From assembly GCA_963734625.1 (NCBI GenBank), contig CAVTHW010000003.1, positions 186,001-250,000 on the forward strand: a stretch of 64,000 nt of DNA, written 5' to 3'. The position numbers and the translations under genes are program-made. The notes beneath the pieces are model-generated. The model was not told the origin of the DNA. It was given only the letters and a program-made list of their open reading frames with translations, and searched no databases. Of this stretch, positions 35,323-43,553 are shown one piece after another. Each line of letters begins with the position of its first letter. The first letter of the stretch is position 1. The stretch comes from CAVTHW01 sp963734625 (GTDB lineage Bacteria > Acidobacteriota > Terriglobia > Bryobacterales > Bryobacteraceae).

Positions 35323-35979
35323 CTACGCTCTGCGCCGCAACAGCCGTGCGCCAAACAGAAGTGCCCAAACAAGAGCGAGAGACAACGAGGAGGGCTCCGG
35401 AACCGGCGCAACCTCCAGAATGTATCCATGCGGAACCCAACCGACCGGAGAAGAGCTACCGGAAGTGTCATTCCAGTGGATCGACCCCCAGGAACTATCC
35501 CTGACCAGTTGCAGGCTGTCTTCGTTTCCATTTGAGTTGTTCGGCTCAGTGTAGCTGCCCCCCAAAAGCCTCCAGTCTGTGTAGCTCCACACTTCGCCAG
35601 TCACCCACTGCCAACCGCCAGCAGGCTCGAGTGAGCCGGTTGGTTGGACCCCCCCCAGCCACGGCCCCGAATTCCCGCCGTACACCCACAAGGACGTATC
35701 CGCGTTGGCCAATCCGTAGACAAAGGCGCCCTCCGCCGCGGAGGTGATGGTAGCCAGATACCCGCCTTGAGCCACCGCGTCGGCCTCGGCATCAGCCCAC
35801 TTTATCCCTTCCACAACTGGAACTGCTTCGTACCAATGGCCGTTGACGGTCCATTGGACCAGGTCGGCATTCAATGGACAACAAGCGGCTAAACAGAACA
35901 AGGAAACAAGCAAGAACCGAGTTCGCATGACGGCAAAAAACGGCACTCCAGCTAACAGGAGCTTGTGTAATTCGTTCAT
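35323..35979 (-). CDS. Secreted C-type-lectin-like protein with PEP-CTERM sorting signal
   Basis: 218 residues. ATG at 35977-35979 is chosen for its GGAGGA site. It has a signal peptide (about 1-42), a lectin-like domain beginning WYEAVPVVEGIKWADAEADAVAQGGYLATITS with later WLGG, WSYTDW, EPNN and the HGYILEV end, and a terminal VPEPSS plus hydrophobic helix plus RRR: a PEP-CTERM signal processed by exosortase. The EPNN-type carbohydrate/calcium loop is kept. Probably surface or exopolysaccharide attached. It lies inside the tRNA-bounded segment. Confidence 0.85.
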   Translation of the reverse strand: MNELHKLLLAGVPFFAVMRTRFLLVSLFCLAACCPLNADLVQWTVNGHWYEAVPVVEGIKWADAEADAVAQGGYLATITSAAEGAFVYGLANADTSLWVYGGNSGPWLGGVQPTGSLEPAGGWQWVTGEVWSYTDWRLLGGSYTEPNNSNGNEDSLQLVRDSSWGSIHWNDTSGSSSPVGWVPHGYILEVAPVPEPSSLSLALVWALLFGARLLRRRA

Positions 35980-36504
35980 CGAATTCCTCCAGAGCGAAGT
36001 GAACCAGAACTTCCGCTTTCGCGTCCTGGCCCTGTAGACACTGGCCGCGTTCACGGAGATCTCCTGCAAACGACGGGGGTAGCGCTCCTAAAAAGGACCG
36101 GTTCAACCCGGGAAGGAGTTGGTCCGCTTCGTGTCAACTGGTGACGCTAGATTTGGCGCTTCTACTTGAGTTCACGAAGCCTATCAGCTAGGATTTCGAC
36201 TTTCGACTCCTAGCTGCGAAAGAAGTTTACACCCGTTTGCGGCCATTCTGAACTTATTTCAGAACGCTGGCTCCGATTTGTGCAATTTGTGAGTTCCAGT
36301 ACCCGTATTGGCCCCCAAAACAGCTGGTTGCACCCCAAACCCGGCGAGACAATCGGGGCACAGATCCGCCCGACGTGCCGCATGGGATCACCACGAAATA
36401 GTGTGGGGATTCAACGGCGGGCTGTACTGTCCGTGAGGAGGTCCAGAGCGGCACGGCCTGCCGCTGTCCGGGACCTCTTCAAAGGAGACCCGCACCGGCC
36501 CGAC
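35980..36504. other. Non-coding stretch with two perfect inverted repeats
   Basis: Upstream region of the lectin gene. CAGCTAGGA/TCCTAGCTG (36185-36193/36208-36216) and TTCTGAA/TTCAGAA (36246-36252/36258-36264) are perfect hairpins; a longer imperfect one, AGGTCC...GGACCT, lies near 36440-36480. No convincing gene. May include the lectin promoter or termini of decayed elements. Confidence 0.5.
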
Positions 36505-36696
36505 CTACCGTCTCGGCACGTTCAGCCCTGCCAGCGCCGCCTTCACGGTCCCGATGTACTCGCGGGTCTGCTCTGCCCGGTCGATGCATTCAGCACAAAC
36601 CAGGAGATGTTCCTCCAGGGGTGCCAGTTCGGTTTCATCCGTGATCGTACCGAGGATGAACCGGCAGCGCGGCAATCCGCCGCACCATGATCCCAA
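36505..36696 (-). pseudogene. Small zinc-finger-like (anti-sigma type) fragment
   Basis: Up to 63 residues. The stretch LAPLEEHLLVCAECIDRAEQTREYIGTVKAALAGL matches the HxxxCxxC half of putative zinc-finger proteins that act as anti-sigma or small regulatory partners. The N-terminal part expected for the family is missing or scrambled, so this is probably a remnant. It sits with other decayed leftward fragments inside the tRNA-bounded segment. Confidence 0.4.
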
Positions 36697-36843
36697 ACAG
36701 CCGCCGCGTCAGATGCCCTTCGACTAGCAGCAGCCAGTAATACCGGGCGTGTTCGGGACTTGTCATCGGGGACGACAGAAACTAGTTTCTGAGCAGCCAT
36801 GCCGAATGCCGCGGAGAGCACCAGCTACCGCGCCGGGCCCTCG

Positions 36844-37142
36844 TCAGGACGAGTAGCTGTGTTGGCCGACCCACCCAGTGAACACAAGAACGAAATCTCT
36901 GTTCAGCAGAGGCCCGCAGCTCGACCTGTAATCAGCGCGCAATTCCACAAAACCAAGAGCGAGAACCAGCGGTTGTAGATCGACACCTTTCTGCCAGGCA
37001 GGAGCCTTGCACATCGCCAGGCCCAGAATCGGATTCGTGTGGGCCATCAGAGCCGCAGGGAAGCTCATGCCCTCCACCAGCCCCAAGCGCAGGGCCGGCA
37101 GTGTCGTCAGTATGTCGAGGATCTGGAGTGAGGTGAATAGCC
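36844..37142 (-). pseudogene. Decayed DUF5658-like membrane protein
   Basis: Reading leftward, FTSLQILDILTTLPALRLGLVEG then PAALMAHTNPILGLAMCKA resembles the two-helix core of DUF5658-type membrane proteins (xxLDxxTTxxALRxGxxEANP), but the EANP motif and the later helices are degraded. There is no good start codon. It begins directly after the stop of the 62-residue gene. Similarity is by eye only. Confidence 0.4.
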
Positions 37143-37331
37143 CTAGCTGTCCGAAATCCTCGCATCGGTCTGCGGATGTTCTCTCAAGTACGCCGCCGCC
37201 ACCTTCAGCCTCATCTCGATACGCTCAGCGGGAATCCCCATTTCGCGGGAAAGTGCTTCGACCGTCTTCCCCCGCCGGTACTCCTTCAGGAGCCCTAGCG
37301 CGAAGGGTTCGACTGGTTGGTCTGCGCTCAT
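37143..37331 (-). CDS. 62-residue HTH-like small protein
   Basis: Starts at ATG 37329-37331 with GGAAAGGA upstream. The sequence LLKEYRRGKTVEALSREMGIPAERIEMRLKVAAAYL has the spacing of a helix-turn-helix as in sigma-70 region 4 or small regulators, followed by a charged tail. No named family recognised. Located at the far end of the tRNA-bounded segment and possibly the first gene of its leftward transcript. Confidence 0.6.
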   Translation of the reverse strand: MSADQPVEPFALGLLKEYRRGKTVEALSREMGIPAERIEMRLKVAAAYLREHPQTDARISDS

Positions 37332-37445
37332 ATGGAGTCCTTTCCTCTTCAACATGTACCTGCTGACTGCGATTAAGAATGGGCCTGGAACACGTTTAGT
37401 GGCAGTACTGGGGCTGAGCCGTACTAGTGCGACGGTCCCGAAGCT

Positions 37446-37508
37446 GTCGCGGGCACGAATCCCGCCCGGCTCACCAGTTGATTTTATAGCAGTTAAGTGG
37501 ATAGCAGG
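37446..37508. repeat. Direct repeat (att-like), copy 2, displaced tRNA-Lys 3' end
   Basis: Matches 34882-34944 at 57 of 63 positions. The T-loop reads CACGAAT instead of TTCGAGT and no intact D- or anticodon arm precedes it, so this copy is not a working tRNA. A GAGCCG at 37416-37421 could pair with CGGCTC at 37467-37472, suggesting a decayed remnant. Confidence 0.8.
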
Positions 37509-37588
37509 TTCCACTCCCTCCTCTTTCAAACCTCCTTGGTGTATGATGTTCCGTAACCCGGAACCGACCGTTCCGTCCAAGGAGCAAG

Positions 37589-39820
37589 ATGAAGACCAAA
37601 CCTACCATCCGGGCATTGCTCCTGCTCCTGCTGGTGACGGCCTTGTCCTACTGGCAGATTCTGCTGACACGTCAGTTTTCTCTGCTCTTCGACGCCGAAG
37701 CCGTGAACCAGGCGTACTCCTGGCTGAACTTTTGGATAGCAAGCATTCGCCATGGCACGCTGCCCCTGTGGGATCCTTACACTCTCTCGGGTCACAGCTT
37801 CATCGGGGAAATGCAGACTGCGGCTTTCTACCCGCTGCATCTGCTCCTGCTGCTGTTTCCCTTCGACCAGAACGGCGTGTTTTCTCCGCAGCTTTACCAT
37901 CAGTGGTTTGCATTCGCCCATTTCCTGGGCGCTTGTTTCATGTTTGCCCTGGTCCGAGAGCTTGGACTCAGCCGCTTTTCGGCGATCGTCGCCGGCGTCT
38001 GTTTTTCGCTCAGCGGATTCGTGGCGTACGCCGGATGGCCGCATATGTTCGAGAGCGCAATCTGGCTGCCGCTGATTTTCCTTTTCCTGTTGCGGGCCAT
38101 TCGCGCGGACAGCGTAAGACGTCTGGCTCTGTGGGCCTCACTTAGTGGACTTTGCCTGGGGCTCTCCGTCCTGGCTGGTGGATTGCACGTTGTGATGATG
38201 CAGGCCATCGTCATTGTCACGGCCGCGGCTTTCGCTGGTTTCAATCCGCAAACGGTCGGGAAGGCATTCCGAAACAGGCCGTGGATCGCGGCAGCGCTTG
38301 CCGCAGCTGTTGTCGCAATCATCGGCTTCTGCGCAGGAGCCGTTCAGTTGCTACCCTCCATGGAGTACGGCCCCCATGCCTTGCGCTGGCTAGGCGTCCC
38401 CGCGCTTCCGGCTACACAGAAGATCCCCTACGCGTACCTTGGCGACGGCCTGTGGCCGCACGGCTTTGTGGGGCTCCTGTTTGAGTCTGCATTCGGGGGC
38501 AACCTGGGGGGAGGGGAAGTCATCAGCCCGCATATGGGGGTCTTCCCGATGATCGCGGCCGTCATCGGCATCTGGAAGTGTTGGGGCAATCTCTGGGTCC
38601 GGTATCTGGGGGGACTCGCGTTGGCTGCATTCCTATACTCGCTCGGCTCGTTCTCCGTACTGCACGGGGCTCTTTACGCTCTGGTCCCTTATTTGTGGAT
38701 GGCATGGGAGGCGGACCGTTTCATGTATCTGGCGCACTTCTCGCTGGCGGTCCTTGCCGCCTTTGGCGCGGAGACTCTCTTGATCGGGCAGGCCGGCTGG
38801 CGCGGTCTGAACCGCATCCTCGGCTGGTGCGTGATCGGCGGCGGCGTCGCTTTGGCGATACCCGCGCTGTTCCGGCGCGTGGAGATCAATCCCTGGTCGT
38901 CCTTCTTCATCCTTCTCGTGTTTCTTTCCTATGGCTTGTTCCGCTACATCCTTCGCGGGCATACTGGCACCACGGCGCGGCTGCTGATGCTTGGACTGAT
39001 TCTCTTCGACCTGAGCGCCCTCAATTGGTCATGGTGGAACAAGATCCAGGCAGCGAAGACGCGAACCGACCAGCTCGAGAGAGCCTTGAGTTGCCGTGGA
39101 GCCGTTAGCTTTCTGAAGTCGCAACCAGGGCTTTTTCGTGTGCAGGTGCTGGCGAACGAACCGCCGAATATCGGCGACCTCTTCCAGATTCCGGCAATCA
39201 GCGGCAGGGGCACAACCCTGCTAAAAGATTACGCCCCCCTGATGGGACGATCGGATCTCCTGAACGCGCGCTATCTCCTGCGGCCAGCCTCGGCGGTTGA
39301 ACCTGGACCGGTGTATCAGGACGCCTACTGGAAAGTGTATGAGAATCCCAACGCCTATCCCCGCGCCTGGGTCGTGCATGAGGCCATCGTTGAACCCTCC
39401 TCTGAACGCCTGGTCGAGCGCCGGGATTCACCAGAAATCGATCTTCACCGGCAGGCCCTCCTTGGCGCAGGCCTCCAGACCGCTCTTGAACCGCCTGTTG
39501 AGGGCGCGAGCGAGAACGTCGCATTTCGGTCGTACGGCGCGAGCAGAATGGAACTCAGCGTCCGGGCGGAAAGCCAGGGGCTGCTGGTGCTCAGCGAAAT
39601 CTTCTACCCTGGCTGGCGCGCAACCGTCAATGGAGCCGCGCAGCGTATATACAAAGTGGATGGCGGCCTGCGCGGGGTTGTAGTTCCCATTGGCGAGAGC
39701 CGGGTTGTCCTCAGTTACACGCCGTGGTCCGTCTACGCCGGCGCTTTTCTGACCCTGGGGACCTTCCTGGGCGTTCTGGCCGCGTTCACCCTGCGGCGCC
39801 GTGAGTCGCAAGGTGAGTAG
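37589..39820 (+). CDS. YfhO-like polytopic membrane protein (GT-C-type), first copy
   Basis: 743 residues with about 12 membrane segments and a C-terminal extracytoplasmic beta domain ending FYPGWRATVNGAAQRIYKVDGGLRGVVVP plus a last helix, as in YfhO. N-terminal loop contains LPLWDPYTLSGHSFIGEMQTAAFYPLH, a typical GT-C first loop with acidic residues. YfhO proteins transfer polyprenyl-phosphate-linked sugars to surface polymers in Gram-positives. Ribosome-binding site AAGGAGC. Starts a four-gene set with a methyltransferase, a second YfhO and a CsbB/GtrB-like enzyme. Confidence 0.85.
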   Translation: MKTKPTIRALLLLLLVTALSYWQILLTRQFSLLFDAEAVNQAYSWLNFWIASIRHGTLPLWDPYTLSGHSFIGEMQTAAFYPLHLLLLLFPFDQNGVFSPQLYHQWFAFAHFLGACFMFALVRELGLSRFSAIVAGVCFSLSGFVAYAGWPHMFESAIWLPLIFLFLLRAIRADSVRRLALWASLSGLCLGLSVLAGGLHVVMMQAIVIVTAAAFAGFNPQTVGKAFRNRPWIAAALAAAVVAIIGFCAGAVQLLPSMEYGPHALRWLGVPALPATQKIPYAYLGDGLWPHGFVGLLFESAFGGNLGGGEVISPHMGVFPMIAAVIGIWKCWGNLWVRYLGGLALAAFLYSLGSFSVLHGALYALVPYLWMAWEADRFMYLAHFSLAVLAAFGAETLLIGQAGWRGLNRILGWCVIGGGVALAIPALFRRVEINPWSSFFILLVFLSYGLFRYILRGHTGTTARLLMLGLILFDLSALNWSWWNKIQAAKTRTDQLERALSCRGAVSFLKSQPGLFRVQVLANEPPNIGDLFQIPAISGRGTTLLKDYAPLMGRSDLLNARYLLRPASAVEPGPVYQDAYWKVYENPNAYPRAWVVHEAIVEPSSERLVERRDSPEIDLHRQALLGAGLQTALEPPVEGASENVAFRSYGASRMELSVRAESQGLLVLSEIFYPGWRATVNGAAQRIYKVDGGLRGVVVPIGESRVVLSYTPWSVYAGAFLTLGTFLGVLAAFTLRRRESQGE

Positions 39821-39851
39821 CGGCCCGGAATCTTCGTGCGATAATCAAACG

Positions 39852-40595
39852 GTGCCGGAGCTCAATACTGAGCGCCTGCTGGCGACTTATCCGCGCCGGA
39901 GGCCGGGCTTGCCGCCTAAGCAGTGCGATATCTATGCAGCCGAGATTCGGGCCAACCGGACGGGCGGCAATTGGATCATACGCAGGGTGAACTCACTCGA
40001 GGCCTGGATGCATCGCAAGGTCGCTGCGGCAGCCGGCCCAGGGGAGGAGATCCTTGAGATCGGGGCTGGCACACTGAACCACGTGCCATACGAGACCACG
40101 GCCGCAGCCTACGACGCCGTCGAGCCCGCCGGCTATCTGACGGACGGGAGTCCCCACGCCGGCCGGCTCCGGGCGCTGTACCGCTCGCTCGGCGATGTGC
40201 CGGATTCAAACTGTTATGATCGCGTGCTTTCAATTGCAGTGCTGGAGCACCTGGACGACTTACCCGGTGTAGTTGCCGCCGGAGCGAGGCATCTTAGGCC
40301 CGGCGGCCTGTTTCAAGCGGCTGTCCCGAACGAGGGGGGGCTATTGTGGGCCATCGGCTGGCGGCTGACCACCGGCCTTTCTTATCGCCTTCGAAATCAT
40401 GCCAGTTACTCTCTGGTTATGCGCCACGAGCACATCAACACGGCGCTGGAGATTACCGCGGTCCTGGGTTGGTTTTTCGAGCGAGTTCATGTCGCCCAGT
40501 TCCCGGCGCCATGCCTGCATGCCGGCTTTTATCGCTATATCGAATGTTCCTCTCCTAACGAAGCTCGTGTGGAGTCCTACCGCGGCCGCTCATGA
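39852..40595 (+). CDS. SAM-dependent methyltransferase (class I)
   Basis: 247 residues from the GTG at 39852; a GTG at 39801 would overlap the previous gene. Motif I is EILEIGAGTLNHVPYE, post-motif YDAVEP, then YDRVLSIAVLEHLDDLPGVVAAGARHLRPGGLFQAAVPNEGG, the Methyltransf_11/25 pattern. It lies between two YfhO-like genes and its stop overlaps the next start (ATGA), suggesting it methylates a sugar or lipid-linked intermediate of the same pathway. Confidence 0.87.
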   Translation: MPELNTERLLATYPRRRPGLPPKQCDIYAAEIRANRTGGNWIIRRVNSLEAWMHRKVAAAAGPGEEILEIGAGTLNHVPYETTAAAYDAVEPAGYLTDGSPHAGRLRALYRSLGDVPDSNCYDRVLSIAVLEHLDDLPGVVAAGARHLRPGGLFQAAVPNEGGLLWAIGWRLTTGLSYRLRNHASYSLVMRHEHINTALEITAVLGWFFERVHVAQFPAPCLHAGFYRYIECSSPNEARVESYRGRS

Positions 40596-42544
40596 ACATC
40601 CGACGACACGCTTTTACGCTGGGGATTCTGTTCGCCGCCGTCACGCTCTTCTACGCTCGAGTGGTCTTTGACCCTCGGACCACGCTCCAGTGGGACGCGG
40701 CCTCATACTTTTACCCTTATCAGAAGTACTTCTCGGACTCGGTTCGGGCCGGCCACCTTCCAGTGTGGACGTCAGTGCTGTTCTCTGGATTTCCATTCTT
40801 GGCCGACATCCAGGTTGGGGCGTGGTACCCGCTGAACTGGCCGTTTTTTCTGGCCGGAATGGGCCCGAAGTCGGTCTTTTGGGAGCTTTGGCTGCACGCG
40901 TTTCTAGCAGTCGCGGGCGCCTACGCCCTTTGCTTTCGCCTGCTTGGGAGTCGCCGTGCCGCCGTGTTCGCCGGTCTGTTCTACGGCTTGAGCGGGTACT
41001 TTTCCGCGCACAGCCAGCACGTTTGCCTGTTCCAGGCGGCGGCGCTGCTGCCCTGGCTGTTGTTGTTTTTTGAGCGTGCGGTGGAGACGGGGAGCCGCCG
41101 CTGGATCGCCGCGCTCGCGCTCACTGGAGGTTTGACGGCTCTCGCCGGTCATTTTCAGACCGCGCTCTACAGCTTCTGCGCCGTCGCGCTCTGGGGCTGC
41201 GGACTTACTCTGAAACGCCCACGACTCTGGCCGCGCGCTGCCGGCGTTTTCGCGGCGTTAGGCCTCGGCTCGGCGGGCCTGGCTATGATTGCGATCCTGC
41301 CTGGACTGGAACTGACGGCGTTGTCGCTGCGCTCCCGTCTGTCCGCCGCGGATTGGAACCTCGGCATTGCGGGCTGGCGCAGTTTTGCAACGTTCGTCTG
41401 GCCCAACGCCCTGGGAGTATTTGACGAAGCCTACAAGGGTCCCGCGGACATTACTCAGCACTACTTTTATGCTGGCGCACTGCTTCTGCCGCTGGCGGCA
41501 ATTGGCTGCCTGGAAAAAACCGTGCGGCGGCTCGCGCCGTGGCTCATCATCCCCGCCGTGTTGTACGCCGTCGGCCCTGCCGGACTGCTCTACTGGCTTC
41601 TCGTGAAGCTGCCAGGCTTCTCCAGCGTGCGGGCGCCGAGCCACTGCATGTTCGTCGCTACGCTCGGCCTGGCGTTGCTGGCGGCGGCCGGGGCCCGGGC
41701 GCTCTTACGCTCCAAGTGGACGACGGTCACCCTGTGCGCCGTGCTCCTCCTGGACCTTGGGTGGTGGAATATGTTCCACACTAAGTTAGTCTACGGGCGT
41801 GGCACTTATGAACAACTACAGGGGCCGATCGACCGCTGGTTCGCCGAACTTGTGCGCCCGCCGCTTCCTCCCCTGCAGCGTCTGGCCGCGCCCGGCCGGT
41901 GGGTCTACTTTTTTCCCGCCTCCGCGCCGTTCGCCTTTCCGGTTGAGACCACATTCGGGGCCAATGCACTTATGCTCGCACGGTACTACGATTACCTTGT
42001 GGCGTTGAACGGCAATCGAACTCTGATGAGTGCGCTCGGAGTGGGGGAGTACTTTGATTCCCATGAATGGACAGTACACCCCTATTCGCCCGCTCTGCCG
42101 CGATTCTACTTCCCGCAGCGGCTGGTGCTGGTGACGAATGAGACCGAAGCGTTAGCCGCGCTCAGGACGCTCGATGCGACCCGAGAGGGGATTATAGTCG
42201 GCGGCTCGGGAATCGTCGCCAACGGTGAGGGTACGGCGGCGGTGGCCTACGCCCGGCCGGAGCAATACCGATTGCGGGTCGAAAGCGGCGCCGGCGGCGT
42301 CATGCGAATCGCGATTCCCTGGTTCCCCGGCTGGCATGCACAGATCGACGGCCGCGCGGTCTCCCCATTCCGGATGGACCATGCCTTGATGGGACTCAAT
42401 GTTCCGGCGGGTATGCACCAGGTCCGGCTCTGGTACCGTTCTACTTGGCTGTCCCTAGGGGCAGTCGTTAGCCTTGCGGCGCTGGCGGCCTGCGTCTGCC
42501 TGCTGGCATGGCCCACACGCCGTCCGGGAGGCTCCAATGCCTGA
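40592..42544 (+). CDS. YfhO-like polytopic membrane protein (GT-C-type), second copy
   Basis: 650 residues, again with about 12 membrane segments. The first loop is LPVWTSVLFSGFPFLADIQVGAWYPLN and the C-terminal extracytoplasmic domain ends IPWFPGWHAQIDGRAVSPFRMDHALMGLNVPAG before the last helix. It is clearly related to the protein at 37589 but divergent. Overlaps the methyltransferase by four bases and the glycosyltransferase by eight, so translation is coupled. Confidence 0.86.
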   Translation: MNIRRHAFTLGILFAAVTLFYARVVFDPRTTLQWDAASYFYPYQKYFSDSVRAGHLPVWTSVLFSGFPFLADIQVGAWYPLNWPFFLAGMGPKSVFWELWLHAFLAVAGAYALCFRLLGSRRAAVFAGLFYGLSGYFSAHSQHVCLFQAAALLPWLLLFFERAVETGSRRWIAALALTGGLTALAGHFQTALYSFCAVALWGCGLTLKRPRLWPRAAGVFAALGLGSAGLAMIAILPGLELTALSLRSRLSAADWNLGIAGWRSFATFVWPNALGVFDEAYKGPADITQHYFYAGALLLPLAAIGCLEKTVRRLAPWLIIPAVLYAVGPAGLLYWLLVKLPGFSSVRAPSHCMFVATLGLALLAAAGARALLRSKWTTVTLCAVLLLDLGWWNMFHTKLVYGRGTYEQLQGPIDRWFAELVRPPLPPLQRLAAPGRWVYFFPASAPFAFPVETTFGANALMLARYYDYLVALNGNRTLMSALGVGEYFDSHEWTVHPYSPALPRFYFPQRLVLVTNETEALAALRTLDATREGIIVGGSGIVANGEGTAAVAYARPEQYRLRVESGAGGVMRIAIPWFPGWHAQIDGRAVSPFRMDHALMGLNVPAGMHQVRLWYRSTWLSLGAVVSLAALAACVCLLAWPTRRPGGSNA

Positions 42545-43459
42545 GCTTTCCGCCATCGTTCCCGCTTGGAACGAGGCGAGCCTTCTCCGCGAGTCGCTCC
42601 GGGCGATTGCGGACGCTTTGGCGAAAGTGACACCCGACTATGAAATCGTGGTCGTGGATGATGGCTCCACCGACGCCACGTGGCCTCTGATCAAGGCGCT
42701 GCATCTTGAATCCCCGCGCCTGCTCGGTATGCGCCTGGCCCGCCACTACGGCAAGGAGGGTGCCGTTGCGGCCGGCCTCGATAGTTGCCGGGGCGCGGCT
42801 GCAATCATAATCGACGCCGACCTTCAGCATCCACTGGAGATGATCCCAACCTTCTATAGGCTATGGAAGGAGGAGGGCTACGAGGTCGTCAATGGGGTCA
42901 AGAACCGCCGCGAGTCCGAGCCTCTGGTTCGCCGCGCGCTCTCCTCGCTCTTCTCCGCTGCCGCGACGCTCCTGACGGGAATCCGCCTGGATGGCAGCGC
43001 CGATTTCAAACTCCTGGACCGCAAGGTGATCGAAGCTTGGCGAACGATGCCGGAACGGCGCACTTTTTTCCGCGGCATGGTCGCTTGGCTCGGCTTTCGT
43101 TCTGCGAGGTGCCCTTCACGGTTGGGCGGCGCGTTTCGGGGAGGTCCGGTTTCGGTCTCACCGGCCTGACCAGTCTCGCCTGGCGCGCCATCACCTCTTA
43201 CTCCTACCTGCCGCTTCGCGTCATCCATATTCTCGCTACCGCGTTCCTGGCGTTCAGCTTGCTGCTCGGCGCATGGGCGTTCCACCTCTGGCTGGCGGGC
43301 CGCGCCGTGAGCGGGTTTACCACCGTCATCATCCTGGAACTCATGATCGGCGGCTGCGTTCTGTTCAGCCTGGCCATCATCGCCGAGTACCTTGCTGCCA
43401 TCTATGAGGAGACCAAGCAGCGCCCGCGATACGTGGTTTCCGAGTGCGCCGACGGCTAA
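42537..43459 (+). CDS. Polyprenyl-phosphate glycosyltransferase (GtrB/CsbB/DPM1-like), frameshifted
   Basis: About 307 residues. GT2 domain: LSAIVPAWNEASLLRESL, VVVDDGSTDATW, RHYGKEGAVAAGLD, IIIDADLQHPLE, NGVKNRRESE and SADFKLLDRKVIEAWR, all typical of dolichyl/polyprenyl-phosphate sugar synthases. Two C-terminal membrane helices follow. One base is missing near 43105; corrected, EVPFTVGRRVSGRSGFG follows. It would load a sugar on a polyprenyl carrier for the YfhO-like transferases upstream. Confidence 0.9.
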
Positions 43460-43553
43460 CCCGGCCTTCCGGCATGCGCATGCGCGCGCGTGGGGCCAAA
43501 TCCGGCGTACCCATAAACGCGTGATTTGCGTCACAATGGAGAAAGGTTAAGCC

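Larger units (their letters stand above)
34882..37508. mobile_element. Small tRNA-Lys-bounded island, without visible integrase
   Basis: The 2,564 bases between the two copies hold a PEP-CTERM lectin-like gene, a 62-residue HTH-like gene and two decayed fragments, all leftward. Nothing resembling an integrase, excisionase or replication protein is seen. The copies differ at six positions, so the event is old, or the element is a remnant whose core was deleted. A local duplication of the tRNA end is the alternative. Confidence 0.55.

Noticed and set aside
37416..37476. Possible second tRNA ending CCGGCTCACCA
   Set aside because: GAGCCG can pair with CGGCTC, but the structure is only 61 bases, lacks D- and anticodon arms and has a CACGAAT T-loop. 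Treated as a repeat of the tRNA end.
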